Positions 11,727 to 24,110 are shown, counted from the stretch's first letter. The stretch: DNA of 64,000 nucleotides from Cryptomeria japonica (GCF_030272615.1 NC_081406.1:483321900-483385899), one strand, 5' to 3'. A program made the numbers and translations. Notes: generated by a model from the sequence alone, not told the origin.

Positions 11727-12762
11727 TTAGTTCTCATTAGGAGGGGCAATTACCCCTAACTTCTCTCTGAGATAATGAAAAGTATCTTTAGGCAAAGGTT
11801 TTGTAAAGATATTTGCAATATGTTCCTTTGTAGATACATACCCCAATTTGACTTCTTTTTCATTCACCTTCTCTCTCAAGAAATGAAACTTGATTGATAT
11901 ATGATTTGTCTTGTAATGCAACACTAGATTCTTTGAAATATTGATAGCACTTGAATTGTAATAGTATATAGAAATAGGATCACCATAAATAACTCCTATA
12001 TCCTTCAACATCTACTTCATCCAAATTACTTGAGTACAATTGCTAGCAGTAACAATGCATTCAACTTCTATAGTAGATAAGGAAATAGGATTCTGCTTCT
12101 TACTTGCCCAAGAAACCAACTTCTTTCCTAAAAATAATGCACCACCTATAGTACTCTTCTGGTCATCAACATCACCTGCCCAATCAGCATTTATAAAATC
12201 ACTCAAAGTAAAGTCATCATTCTTAGAATACCACAAACCAAAATCAACTGCTCCTTTCAAATATCTGAATATCCTCTTTAAAGCAGTAACATGAGATTCC
12301 TTAGGATGAACATGACATACAAAATTCATTATATCGGGTCTAGTATGAGTCATATATAATAAACCACCAATTATAAATCTATATCTAGTCTGATTAGCTT
12401 TCAGAGTTTCATCATCCTTTGTCAGCTTACATCTGGTCACCATAGGTGTACCAATAGGTTTAGAATCCTCAAAACCAAATTTCTTCAACAATTCCTTCAC
12501 ATACTTAGACTGAGATATGAAAATACCTTTATCCAACTGAGTAATTTATAATACTAGAAAGAATTTCATTTCACCAATCATAGACATTTCAAATTCATTC
12601 TGGATTTCTTCAGCGAATTTCTTACATGGACAATCATTTCCTCCAAAGATAATGTCATCAACAAAAACTTCAAGAATCAAGATATTATTCTAGTCAATCT
12701 TGAAATAAAGATTACTGTTAACCGTACCTTTATTGAATCTAAGCTTCATCAAATACTTATCC
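11727..12762 (-). pseudogene. C RT (C-terminal half) and RNase H
   Basis: This is the copia RT/RNase H part of pol. From right to left it shows the active-site box FVDDIIFGG at about 12640-12670, intact. Next come SKYVKELLKKFG, RPDIMNFVCHV, LKRIFRYLKGAVDFGLWY and ADWAGDVDDQKSTIGGALFL. The RNase H motifs SLSTIEVECIVTAS and HIANIFTKPLPKDTFHYLR follow, ending with the family-typical PPNEN stop at 11727. A single TAG at 12012-12014 replaces a Gln codon between WMK and MLKDI. A solo LTR inserted at 12763 cuts RT off from its N-terminal half. Confidence 0.9.
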
Positions 12763-14088
12763 TATTGATAGCAATAATGGAGGAAAAATGAGAGGGGGTG
12801 TGAATCAGTTTTCACCAGATCTACAAACTTAATCCCAAAAATAGCTCTGATAAATTGCAGTAATAGGAAAGATAAGAAAATTGATAGCACAATACACAAC
12901 ACCAAGATTTTGATGAGGAAAACCTGGTTAAGGGAAAAACCATGGTGGGAACCTACCCATAATAAGATGATACTTTGCAGTACTATGTGAAAATATTACA
13001 ATGGGGAATGCACATACATTTAGGCACACTGCCTAGAGCTCACTGCTTAAAAGATAATGACCTAAAAGGCTACAACCCTCAGGGAAGTCTCACCGACTTA
13101 CAACAAAATTCAGACTACAATCAGGAAGTAATGGAATGCAATAATAGCATCTCCAAATGCCTGATTATAGTTTCGGTTAAGTACAATTGTTTGACCTAGA
13201 AGACCAATCTCTGCTCAATCACAATGTCAAAGAATGAATAACTTGATTGCACATACACCACTCTCTGATAATGCAGACACAACCACAATACCTAATTTAC
13301 ATGACTATATCACCTATTTATACAATTCATCAACCTTGACAACAAGGTCGGCTAAACCCCCAACTCACAATTATAAAATTACATCACATGATACAAAGAT
13401 CAACCACCAGTCCAATATAATAATTTATATGACATAACATGGACCTAAATCAAATATCCAAACATGCAACACCATCAAAAATCATGCCAAGATCAGTTGC
13501 AATACGCTACACCACTAGGAAAACTGCATAACATGAAGAACATCACCAGTTCAGAAAAATCACCTAGAACTCATACAATGATCAATGTGGATTATAAAAA
13601 CAAATAGAAAATACTTAGGAAACACCAGAAAGCATGTTAGAATCATCAGATATAGCTGCACCAACACCACTTATCAAATCTTCATCGATCAACATCTAGA
13701 ACTTAAGAACACTCCAACAACAACAACTGTCACGAATAAAGATAACTTGCAGAGAACCAAATCATGAACCATCTAAAATGAAGATACACTAGACCATCCC
13801 AAACAATATCCCAAAATATTAGCACAAGATCTAATCACACCGAAATATATCGGAGGAAATACTAAACTCTGCAAAGCACTGATAACAAAAACTAACTGCA
13901 AAACCGGATCATCTGATATGATCAATTATGCTTCTCGGATCACCAAAACCAATATAGAAGAATATATTGATACAAAAAATAATCCATACACCAAACCATG
14001 ATCCCAATAAACCAATCTACAATCACCAAAGTAGGAATTTTTTGAAATCAATGACAACAACATATCCTCGCAGTAGCAATGTCCATAA
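12763..14088 (-). repeat. Solo LTR inserted in C RT
   Basis: It interrupts the RT reading frame. The direct repeat TATCC flanks it on both sides (12758-12762 and 14089-14093). Removing 12763-14088 plus one TATCC rejoins the RT motif spacing seen in element B. The left end carries GAGAGGGGGTGTGAATCAG, the LTR-end motif of the other families here read in reverse, so the LTR lies on the minus strand. There is no internal region, so it is a solo LTR left by recombination. The ends are TATTG and CATAA, slightly mutated from TG/CA. Confidence 0.8.
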
Positions 14089-14093
14089 TATCC

Positions 14094-15110
14094 AATCTAG
14101 TATAGCAGGCTCTAGAGGCTTGTTTCAAGCAATACAATGCTTTCTTCAACTAAAAAACCATGTCATTTTCAACTATCAAGTGAAATCCATCAATTTTCTC
14201 AATGTAAACTTCTTCTTCCAATTATCCATTAAGAAATGTTGAATTGACATCCATTTGATAAACATTGAAATCTTTGTGAGCAACATAGTTAAGAAATAAT
14301 CTAACAGGTTCAATTCTAGCTACCAGAGAAAAGGTCTCCTCATAATCAATTCCTTCCATCTGTGAATAACCTTTACAAACCAGTCTAGCTTTATTTCAAA
14401 TAACTTCACCCTATTCATTCAACTTATTCTAGAATACCCATTTAATTCCAATTACATTTTTATCCTTAGGTCTAGGAACAAGAATCCATGTATTATTTTT
14501 CTCAATCTGATTCAATTCTTCTTCCATAGTTTTTATTCAATTTTCATCTTTGCAGCTTCATCAACATTCTTAGGCTCAATCTTAAAAATCAAAAAAATTT
14601 ATTCAGCAAGTCTTCCTCTAGTCATCACACCATAATCAATTCCTTCCATCTGTGAATAACCTTTACAAACTAGTCTAGCTTTATTTCAGACAACTTCACC
14701 CTATTAATTCAACTTATTCTGGAATACCCATTTAGTTCCAATTACATTTTTATCCTTAGGTCTAAGAATGATAATCCATGTATTATTTTTCTCAATCTGA
14801 TTCAATTCTTCTTGCATAGCTTTAATCCAATTTTCATCTTTGCAAGCTTCATCAACATTCTTAGGCTCAATCTTAGAAATCAAAAAAAATTCTTCAGCAA
14901 GTCTTCCTCTAGTCATCACACCTTTATTCTTATCACCAATAATATGATTTTCTAGATGATTCAACCTTACATACCTAGGATTTTTTGGATTTTCTTGAAT
15001 TTTAGATTCTTGAACTCTTTCTTCTATATTAGCATCTACGCCTTCATTCTTAGACTTTTCCAGAGCAATCTGAACTTGAATTTGGGTCTGCACCAACTTC
15101 CCTTTATCTG
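14094..15110 (-). pseudogene. C RT N-terminal half with internal duplication
   Basis: The minus strand encodes the start of copia RT: WIKAMQEELNQIEKNNTW, then GTKWVFQNKLN (open at 14704-15096), then the LVCKGYSQ and ARIEPVRL-type motifs. The segment 14341-14630 is repeated at 14631-14922, so part of RT occurs twice. Upstream of the motifs is a hydrophilic linker from integrase. Stops occur throughout. The protein would normally copy retrotransposon RNA into DNA. Confidence 0.83.
14341..14922. repeat. 290-bp tandem duplication inside C RT
   Basis: Two adjacent copies begin CATAATCAATTCCTTCCATC at 14341 and 14631, giving a period of 290 bases. They differ at scattered positions, for example TTTTTATTCAA against TTTAATCCAA. 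The first copy is more degraded. This is a local duplication, not an element insertion, since no LTR or TSD is present. Confidence 0.88.
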
Positions 15111-15196
15111 AACTGGCATTCTGATCATCAAAATCCGCAAGATCTAATTTGTCCTATATTACCTTCATCAACCTTCAACACTTTCAACCATCTTTC

Positions 15197-15900
15197 TCAA
15201 TCTTTTATTATAATATCAGTAGGCTTTACTTTTAGTAGAATAACCAAGAAATATTCCTTCATTATATCTAGCATCAGACTTTCCAAGATCTTCATCTCTT
15301 TTGATATAATAGTTACTACCAAAAATTCTAAAATATCTAACAGTAGGAGCATGACCAAACCATAACTTATAAGGAGTCTTACCAGTATCACCTTTGACAT
15401 TTACTTGGTGAAGAGTGTATACTGCAGTACTCACAACTTCTCTCCAAAATACACGTGGAACATTTCCTTCGATCATCATTGTTCTAGCAACTTCTTGAAC
15501 TATTCTATTCTTTCTCTCCATAAAATCATTTTACTGTGGTGTCCTAAGAGAATATAATTGTCTCTTAACTCCATGCTCTTCACAGTATGCATTAAACTCA
15601 CTAGAATTGAATTATCCACCTCTATTAGATCTCAGACACTTTATCTTCATTCGAGTCTCAGTTTCAACTCTAGCTCTGAAAATCTTGAACTTCTCCAATG
15701 TTTTAGACTTCTCCCTTAATAAGGTAACCCAGATCATTCTTGAATAATCATCAATCAACAATATAAAATACCTATCACCCTGCAAGCTTCTTACTCTAGA
15801 AGTACCATACATATTAGTATGCACAAGATCCAATAATCCATTATAATTATACTATTTTCTTTTATAAGTAACTCTTTTCTACTTCCCTAATTGACATTTC
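15197..15900 (-). pseudogene. C integrase
   Basis: This is a copia integrase core. The first part (15612-15833) shows MDLVHTNMYG, DRYFILLIDDYSRMIWV (first Asp) and KCLRSNRGG. The second catalytic Asp is replaced by Asn in SNRGG. The continuation at 15216-15521 has MERKNRIVQEVARTMM (catalytic Glu) and FWREVVSTAVYTLHQV. TPYKLWFGHAPTVRYFRIFG follows. A stop right after NRGG and a frameshift at 15197-15400 break the frame. The Asn change is shared with fragment J. Confidence 0.87.
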
Positions 15901-16560
15901 TTACATACCATATTAGAAGGCTTTATTAACTTCGGTAGATCTCTCATTGCTTGAGTAAAACTTAACTTAACCATGCAATTTAAATTTTCATGACACATCC
16001 TTTTATGTGATAACCAAATTTCAACAATCTAAACAATCAAACAACTTTTACTACCAGCATTCAAGTGAAAGATATTACCTTAAGCATTTGTCCATGATGC
16101 AATCTTAGTTTTGGAGCTACTCAAGATCTCACATTTCCCATTCTTGAATTGCAAGTTATATCCCTTATAAACCATCTGACCAGTACTCAAAGGTTATGCT
16201 TTAGACGTTCAATATACAACACATCATCAGTATTATGCTTACCATCAAGAGAAATATAACCTCTATCATGGGTTACATAAGCTTTGTTATCACCAAATCT
16301 TAGTATACCGCCATCATACCTTTCCAAGTTTACAAATTTACTCTTATCACTTTTCATATGATGAGAGGAACCAATGTCAATTACCCATTCATCTTTCTCC
16401 CCAAATTTAGCAGCTAAAGCTTTCTCTTCATTGGTGCAACTTGTAGAATCTGTAGTAATAGGATCATCTTCCTTAATAGAAATGAACACAAATTCATCTC
16501 CTGAATTACCCTTATCCATCTCATCATCCGTCACACCTTCATCAACAATATAATAACACT
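15900..16560 (-). pseudogene. C protease and pre-integrase zinc region
   Basis: The copia protease lies at 16187-16534: DEWVIDIGSSHHMKSDKSKF has the active-site Asp, with Ile-Gly where Ser/Thr-Gly is usual. It is followed by YDGGILRFGDNKAYVTHDRG and IERLKHNL. Towards 15900 the pre-integrase zinc region is present, but degraded. An acidic linker rich in Asp/Glu joins it to gag. Confidence 0.83.
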
Positions 16561-16621
16561 TCTTCTAATATTTAGGTTTATATGGCTTAAATGACTTTTT
16601 AGGATTTTTATCTCTTTCTAG

Positions 16622-17460
16622 ACACTTTGATGCAAAATGTCCTATCTTATTACATAAAAAGCATTTAAGAGGTAATTTCCTTCATACTTACTGACACCTT
16701 TAGGAAATCTTCTTGCAATAAATGCTTCAAGATCCTCAAGCTCTCTTTCCTCATCTTCCATCTCTTTCATCTCTTTCTCATATCTAAATAATCTTGTACA
16801 ACTTTCTCTCAGATCATATCTCTGATTCCCGAAAACAATAGATCTAAATGCAGATTTGGTCTTAGGAAGAGAGTCTCCAAACTCACTCAGCTCAAAAGAG
16901 GCAAGTTTACCAATAAACATGTCTCTTGTCATATTTGTCACAGTCTGGATTTTATCAATAGAAACAACTTTATGTTTGTAAGCATGATGCAAGGATCTCT
17001 ACACTTTAGCAACAATCTTAAACTCTTCAAGGACTCCACTGACACATCTAATTCCGCACACAAGCTCATTCACTTTCTGCATATAAGAAGTAATATTCTT
17101 ATCTTCATCCATATTCAGGTTATCATATTTACCCTTCAAGATCTACAACTTAACAATATTCACATGGGTATCACCTTCATGCAAGGGCTCCAATTTTACC
17201 TAGATCTCATGAGCGGTCTCTAAGTCCATCACTTTAATCATCTCACAATCTAACAATGCAGTCAATAATGCTTCCTTGGCTCTAATATTGCATTTTTCTT
17301 CCTTTATCTCATCTGGAGTGGTAGGACCATTCTGAGGAACATTATAGACATTCTTAGTGATCTTCCAATACTGTTCTCCAATGCATCTCAAATGAACTTG
17401 CATCCGACTCTTCTAGTGAGTGTAGTTCATTCCATCAAATCTTAGACTATGCTTCTTGAA
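16622..17460 (-). pseudogene. C gag
   Basis: This is a copia gag, the nucleocapsid and capsid protein. The knuckle CFLCNKIGHFASKC at 16622-16663 is an intact CX2CX4HX4C box. Upstream are 16642-16992 (helical, acidic, FELSEFGDSLPKTKSAF) and 17200-17403 (EQYWKITKNVYNVP and a DCEMIKVMDLETAHEI stretch), which match the UBN2-type gag core. Stops and shifts near 16990-17200 and 17405 break it. The start lies close to the primer site at 17518. Confidence 0.83.
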
Positions 17461-17517
17461 AGCAAAGGTTTCCATCTCGAATCTCCTCAAGTGGTCAAGC
17501 TTCTTCGGAAGGATCTA

Positions 17518-17529
17518 GCTCTGATACCA
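17518..17529 (-). other. Primer-binding site of C
   Basis: The minus strand reads TGGTATCAGAGC, complementary to initiator tRNA-Met, two bases inside the 5' LTR end at 17532. Confidence 0.88.
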
Positions 17530-17531
17530 AT

Positions 17532-18100
17532 TGTTGGCAACAATGCAACAAACTGAGAGAGGGGTGAATGAGTTTGCACAAAAAACTTACTGCAACTTAA
17601 ATAAAAAATCAAAACTAATAATGAATAGTTAAAGCATTAAACAACACTACATCAATAAGACACATAACACCAAGATTTTTGACATGGAAAACCTGGTTAA
17701 GAGAAGAAAACACGGTGGGAACCTACCCACAATGAGATAATACCCTGTTAGGAGTAAATGTGAATATTACAATGGGAATATACATGCACTTAGACACACT
17801 GCATAGAGCTCACTGCTCAAACTAAGAAACATAGAAAGGCTGCAACCTTTAAGAGAAGGCTCACTACCTTACAGGAAGTCTCACTAACTTAAAAAAATAT
17901 GGGAAATACAATCCAGATCATATGAACTATGAAAGTAGCATCTCCATATGCTTGAGTACAGTTCTGGTTAAGCACACAATCTACTTTGTATAACTTCTCT
18001 TCTCCTTCACACTTTCAAAAGATAAAATCACTTGTTCACACATCCAACTCGATCATTCACTCACATATACAATGAAAACACTCACAAATATACATATTAC
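17532..18100 (-). repeat. C 5' LTR, part 1
   Basis: It begins TGTTGGCAACAATGC next to the primer site, carries the ACTGAGAGAGGGGTGAATGA end motif and runs to the insertion point of element B. The last five bases ATTAC (18096-18100) are the TSD of B. It resumes at 45694. Confidence 0.88.
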
Positions 18101-19348
18101 TGTTAGACAGTTCAAATAACTAGAAGACAACTTATAGGGGAGGCGAATCAGTTGTCATAGACTACCAGAACATTTAGCAATTAAAACTTTAATACCGGAA
18201 CCAAAAAAATTAATACTAGAATGCTTAAACCAAATACTGAAATAACAGTTAAATCAATTAAGTATAAACAATAATCCCTGAATAAATACCATCCACATGA
18301 CACCAAGATTTATATGTGGAAAACCCAGTAAAGGGAAAAACTATGGTGGGAAGCCTACCCACAGTCAGATAATAGTTTTACAGTAAGTATGCGAATTAAA
18401 ATTGAGGGGCTTGTACTTGCAAGAAGGCCAAAAACCTAGAGCACACTACTCATCACAAAAGGAATCTCACTTACTACATTAAAATGTAGACTACAATCCG
18501 AAAGAAGGAATGAACTGCAAAGATAACATCTTCTATACCCGAGTACAGTATCGGTTAAGCTCAATACCAGAGGACTAAATCCTTTTACATAAACCCAATT
18601 AAATCTCCAATGATCGACCAAATCCTCTATCTGAATGATATTACATTATTCACACATTACATATCCATATGCCATTCCTATATCTTGATCCTATACCATG
18701 ATGATTTACAATAAGATCTTACATCATATATATACAAACCCTTGACCATAAACAATCAGATCGGCCACTAGATAATAAACCAATTACATAATTAAAAAAC
18801 ACATTGGCCTTAGACCAAACAAGTAATATCAAACACGTAACACATCCAAGAAATACATCAAGAGGTCTAATCCACACGTTACATTAAGCCGATCCATAAC
18901 CTAGATCAATCGAGACCCAATATAGGTCCATACACTAAAGAAATGATCTCCCTCCACCAAGTCTCAAATATGATCACCATCAACATTCTGAATCTCTACT
19001 AGAAGCTACACCAACACCATTTATGCAATTCATCAAAGATCTTCATCAAAAGATCTACAGATGAAACCCTCATTAAAACCACAAGCCAAGCTTCCAAGGA
19101 AACAGGATAGCATCCGATCACCAAACCAAAACCAACTTACTGAATATGAATATGAGTATCATGAATAATCCAATTCCATAACCAAACCATACTGGAGCCT
19201 ACCAGATCATGTCGGATCCAAACCAACCAAAAACTACTCAACCTACTGGGACCAAAAGGGTGTCGGTAAAGCATCCAAAATAGCTAGTGTTGACATCAAT
19301 GACAAAACATCAGTGAAACACATAATCAACTCCTCTAAATGACCAACA
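18101..19348 (-). repeat. B 3' LTR
   Basis: It starts TGTTAGACAGTTCAAATAAC and ends GACCAACA. Its length equals that of the reconstituted 5' LTR exactly (1,248 bases). Short open frames in it (for example 18436-18621) also occur in the other LTR and have no coding signature. Confidence 0.92.
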
Positions 19349-19765
19349 ATCTACTCCTTTGGCATTGATGGAAACACTAGATGTGAAAAACATATAAGTA
19401 CCAAGAAATGCCAAACAAGTTTCCCCCAATGGAAGACAACCAACAATCTCCTGCATAAAGATATAGCAATGAAGTTCTTAAATAAAGACAAAACTCCCCC
19501 CATGAATGATATCTCTGTAAAGCTCTAAATTATACATATATCTCTCCCTTTAATGTATACAACTCCTTAAGTTTTTCTTTTTCACATCAATATCTCTCTC
19601 CCTTTGACATCAATGCCAGAAATCTGAAAAAAATATCAAAGTAAAAACATAAACCATTGAATCACAAAGCTAACTACTCCTCCTCAATAGTAGCATCCCC
19701 ACATTAGTGCCAAAATGAAAAATATCTTTGATAATGCATGCCAGACTGATTCCAAAAAGCATCAA
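19349..19765 (-). other. B polypurine tract and 3' untranslated region
   Basis: The minus strand reads CCAAAGGAGTAGAT (19349-19362) just before the 3' LTR. Between it and the pol stop at 19766 lie about 400 non-coding bases with CTCCC/CCTTTGACATCAATG-like tracts and nothing else recognised. Confidence 0.72.
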
Positions 19766-20631
19766 TCAGTTTTCTGTCGGAGGGGCAGAAACCCGTAACC
19801 TATCTCTCAGATACTCAAATGGTTCTTTAGGAAAAGGTTTAGTGAAAATATCTGCAATCTGCTCTTTAGTGTTCACATAAACCAATCTGACTTCATTTTC
19901 TTCCACCTTCTCCTTCAAAAAGTTATACTTGATAGATATGTGCTTTGTCTTAGAGTGAAATACTAGATTCTTTGATATGTCAATAGCAACAAAGTTATCA
20001 CAGTGAATAACTACCGGTCCAGTGCAATGCACTTTGATATCCATCAACATTTGCTTCATCCATAAAACATGTGTATAGTTAGTAGCAGCATCAACATACT
20101 TATCTTCAGTAGTAGATAAAGAAGTACATAATTGTTTCTTGTTGATCCATGAAACCAACTTCTTTCCAAGAAAGAAAGCTCCACCAGAAGTACTTTTCCA
20201 ATCATCAACATCTCTAGCCCAATCAACATATGTATATGCACATAAATTAAAGTCATCAATCTTAGGGTACAACAAACCATATTTTGATGTACCTTGCAAG
20301 TATCTAAAAATCCTTTTCCCCGCACTCTCATGATTTTCTCTAGGATCACTTTGAAATCTAGGTGCAATACAAACAACATTCATTATGTCAGGCCTAGTCT
20401 GAGTCAAATAAAGTAGACCTCCAATCATAGATTTGTACCTTGTAGTATTTACCAGTGTAGAAACATCTTTCTTTGTCAATTTCTCACTTGTAATCATAGG
20501 AGTACTTACCAGTTTTGAATCTCCCATACAAAATTTCTTCAACAATTCCCTAGCATACTTAGTTTGACAGATGAAAATACCTTTGTGAGTCTAAGTAATC
20601 TGCAAACCTAAGAAAAATTTCATTTCCCCAA
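19766..20631 (-). pseudogene. B RNase H and end of RT
   Basis: A 259-codon open stretch (19766-20545) carries the copia RT tail RPDIMNVVCIAPRFQSDP, RIFRYLQGTSKYGLLYP and WARDVDDWKSTSGGAFFLG. The RNase H motifs SLSTTEDKYVDAATNYTHV, VVIHCDNFVAIDISKN and QIADIFTKPFPKEPFEYLR follow. It ends in SAPPTEN and a stop, the usual end of pol in this family. A stop near 20590 separates it from the rest of RT. Confidence 0.9.
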
Positions 20632-21300
20632 TCATAGACATTTCAAATTATTTCTCCATATTCTTAGAAAATTCCATGCACAACTTATCTTACCTCCAAA
20701 AATAATGTCATCAACAAATATTTCAATAATCAATATATCATCATCAATGATTTTATAATATAAGTTACTGTTAGCATTACCCTTAGTAAAACCAAGCTTC
20801 AAAAGATATTTATCCAACCTTGCATACCAAGCTCTAGGTGACTATTTCAATCCATATAAAGCTTTCCTTAACCTGCAAACTATGTTTGTATCATCTCATA
20901 GTGAAAAACCATTAGGTTTCTTAATATAAACTTCCTCATCAAGATTCCCATTCAAAAATGTACACTTAACATCCATCTGATAAACCTTGTAGTTTTTATG
21001 GGCAGTATAGGTAAGAAATAATCTTACAGCTTCAATCCTAGCTATAGGTGCAAAAGTCTCACCATAATAAATTCCTTCCTTCTGAGAATATCCTTTACCA
21101 ACTAGTCTAGCCTTATTCCTTACAACTTGACCATCCTCATTCAATTTATTTCTAAAAAACATATTTATTTCCAATAACATTCTTATTTTTAGGCTGGGGA
21201 ACCAAAGTCCATGTGTTATTCTTCTCAAACTAATCTAATTCTTCTTCCATAGCTTTCAACCAATATTCATATTTACATGCCTCAATTACTTATACCAGTT
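20632..21300 (-). pseudogene. B reverse transcriptase
   Basis: Two open stretches hold the copia RT. 20896-21228 reads [40 protein letters not shown] and [20 protein letters not shown]. 20632-20817 carries the catalytic box IFVDDIIFGG, intact. Stops near 20850 and 21230 and a shift after FGGKI break the frame. The adjacent 21300-21570 is a low-complexity linker to integrase. Confidence 0.88.
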
Positions 21301-21571
21301 CAACTTGTGAAATTAAACATACCTCATTAGTTGTCAGTCTTCTTCTTGTCATCACTCCATTGTTCTTATCCCCAATGATCTAATCTTCTGAATGATTCAA
21401 TCTCACATAACTAGGAGTCCTCTGACTCTCTGTTCCTCTTCTCGGTTCTTCAGTTACTATAGAATTTTCTGATGCTGCCGGAGTAACTAGTTCAACACTC
21501 TGTTTTGGTAAAGGTGCTATCGGTTCAGATATAACCATTTTCACCACTAGTTCCTTCTCATAAACTCCAAT

Positions 21572-22242
21572 TTAACCTCTATTTAGCTCATCCACATTGA
21601 CATTATCACTCTCCACAATTCTCTCCAATCTCGTGTTATAACATCTATATGCCTTGCTTTCATTAGAATAACCAAGAAATATGTCTTCATCACATCTAGG
21701 ATCAAATTTTTGAATGATATCATCTCTCCTAACATAACATTTACTACCAAATATTTTGAAATACTTATCAGTAGATGTATTGTGAAACCATAATTCATAA
21801 GGTGTCTTACCAGTTTCTCCTTTGATATGTACTCTATTGAATGTATAAACTTCTATGCTCATTGCTTCTCTCCAGTAGATATGAGGTAGACTAGCTTCCA
21901 TCATCATTTTTCTAGCAGCATCCAAGATAGTTCTATTCTTCCTTTCCACAACTCCATTCTGCTGAGGTGTTTGGGGAGTAGAAAATTGTCTTCTTATACC
22001 ATGATTCTCACAAAAGTTATTAAACTCACTGGATGTGAATTCTCCACCATGATCTGACCTCAAACATTTAATATTAAATCCTATCTCAGTTTACACTTTA
22101 GCCTTAAAGATTTTAAAATTTTCAAATACATTAAATTTCTCCCTTAGAAAAGTAACCCACATCATTCAAGAATAATCATCAATGATTAGCATAAAATATC
22201 TATCACCTTGAAAGCTTTTAACTCTAGCAGGGCCACACAAAT
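21572..22242 (-). pseudogene. B integrase, part 1 (core and C-terminal side)
   Basis: The open frame 21572-22063 has MRSDHGGEFTSSEFNNF (second Asp present) and QTPQQNGVVERKNRTI (catalytic Glu present). HIYWREAMSIEVYTFNRV and GKTPYELWFHN follow. Residues around the first Asp lie at 22090-22242 in DRYFMLIIDDYS, where the frame is broken. The gene is split by element K at 22243, and the rest resumes at 25540. Confidence 0.88.
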
Positions 22243-22617
22243 TGTGAGATTTTTCCAAGATCAAGAGGCAATGGAAAGCACAAATAAGAGAAAACAAAAT
22301 AGATGATAGAAATAAACTGTATTCTATCAAGATGAAAAATATGATCAACTGGATCATTAAGCATTACATACAATGAATATAAGCCTACTTATATAGGAAA
22401 GGCTTATGGATATGTGAGCACACAAACATGACATGTGGCTCAATAAGAAACAAGGGTAGGTAGGAAATAGGTGTGGGTAGGTAGGAGAAACAATATAATA
22501 TTCCACTTGAGGTGGATCACCCACTGAATGTGGAGTGTAACAACAAGATCAACACCATAAAAGGTGGAAATTCTCCTACACACACTATCCCAATGTGGCA
22601 CAAACACCCAAGTGTCC
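22243..22617 (-). repeat. K 3' LTR, short
   Basis: It matches 25097-25451. It carries an extra roughly 22 bases, a duplication around GGGTAGGTAGGA near 22453-22480. It stops at CCAAGTGTCC, lacking the last roughly 90 bases of the other copy. No polypurine tract is seen beyond it. Confidence 0.83.
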
Positions 22618-23547
22618 CCAACCATGAAGGGAAGATGAAGCAAAAATACTCATGATGAAAGGAATCTCTGAAAACTGCTCAAGTGTCCCCATGTCGATGC
22701 TGAAAGTAACCTCCTCCAAAGGTGGTAAACTGTGCCACACTGCTGAAAAAGGCACTCCAAGAGCTAGTGGAGATAAATGTAGAACAATATCCAAAGACTC
22801 ATATGTCTCCTCAAAAGATAAAGAGACCTCCTCCAATTGTTGTAAATAAGTATCCACAATCATGTCAACCTCTAAAGATTGATCATGTAGAGAATGCACA
22901 AGAGGGTCAGAGTTATCCCTCACAACAATCAAAGAAGGACCATCTTCATCAAAGAGAAGATGAATGTCATCAATGGTGTCTCCCAAATCTGCAATGTAGG
23001 AGTCCACAAACAAATCTGCAATATCTATCAAGTAGGCATCCCAATCAACTAAAGCTGGAAGACATGAAATATCCTGCTGCACTGAATCATAAGAAGGCAA
23101 AACTGTTGCACTAGTTGCATCATCGGGTGCAATAGGTGGTGTGATATCAATAGAAGGAGATGAAATGCAAGGCTAAAGAATGGGGTCACATGTGAGAATC
23201 CCCAAGTTCAAATGCCCAAAGTTCTCCTCAAAATCTGAATCATCAACATAGGAAGAATCAACCTCATCAATAGGACCAAAATGTGAAAAAGAGTACAATC
23301 GAGATGAATGATCAACCACCCCAGTTGCAATGATAGCTCCACTCTCCAAGTCTCTAATGATAACTAAATCAGGTGTGAACTCCACATTTTTCTTAGTTGC
23401 CCCATGTGTGATTTGATAGATGGAAAGAAGATTATTTGTCAAGTGGGGTACACACAACACATCATTGAAGAAGTTATCCCCAATGGCAATAGATCCTTTC
23501 CCAATCACATCCATGTATGTATGATTGCCCATCAAAATCTGTGGCAT
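22585..23547 (-). pseudogene. K protease-like region and acidic ORF
   Basis: Two open stretches in one frame are separated by a TAG at 23173-23175. The first (23173-23547) has YMDVIGKGSIAIGDNFFNDV, LCVPHLTNNLLSIYQITH and VVDHSSRLYSFSHF, the C-terminal part of a copia protease leading to the pre-integrase region. The second (22585-23100) is very acidic and has no domain I recognise; its end runs into the LTR. The integrase and RT expected after it are absent. Confidence 0.68.
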
Positions 23548-24110
23548 GTGGCAACGCTTGAATCCATTGTCATCCTATGGGTTTGGAAACTAGAAACAAA
23601 TGCTGCATATTCTTGTGGAAGCTTGCCTATCAAGTTGAATATCAATTGAGTATCCTTCTTATCAATGCCACAATCTTTGAGTTGTGCCCTCAACTCATTT
23701 TCCTTAGTGACATAATCTTGTATAGTATCAAAGTTCTTAGGATCTAACATGGTGAGATCACTATCAATTTGATATCCCCTAATCTCATCAACTTGACCAT
23801 ACAAGTCTTTAAACTTTTGCCAAGCATCCTTGATTAGAGTACACTTCTCAATATGAAAAATGAGATCTTTTGATACATACTTTCTTAAGGTACCAATTGC
23901 TGTGATATTTTTAGTGAGCCAATCCAAGTGACCAATTGGATCAACCTTAGGATCAATAGGAGCAACAATAGTTCCATCAATGTAATGAGTTAGTCCTTTT
24001 TCCATAAGTTTACTCCATGCATCAATTTTTGAAGTAGCATAATTATGAGGAGTTAAGAGAGGAAACTTAGAATAACCCATAGCAGCAAAAAGGAAGGAAC
24101 ATAAGAGCAC
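23532..24110 (-). pseudogene. K gag (UBN2-type)
   Basis: This 192-codon open stretch resembles the copia gag core: NYATSKIDAWSKLMEKGLTH, KNITAIGTLRKYVSKDLIFH, IKDAWQKFKDLYGQVDEIRG, YVTKENELRAQLKDCGIDKK and IGKLPQEYAAFVSSFQTHR. The zinc knuckle normally following is lost where the frame meets the protease region at about 23540. In full elements gag forms the particle that packages the RNA; here the protein is truncated. Confidence 0.8.

Noticed and set aside
15197-15400. Second minus-strand frame over the C integrase
   Set aside because: It overlaps the frame carrying MERKNRIVQ and FWREVVS and shows no integrase motif itself. It was kept only as evidence of a possible frameshift.
18436-18621. 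Small frame shared by both B LTRs
   Set aside because: It is conserved only because LTRs are copies of each other, and it has no coding signature.
22722-23114. 130-codon plus-strand frame in K
   Set aside because: It is antisense to the acidic ORF of K, which continues in frame with the protease region.
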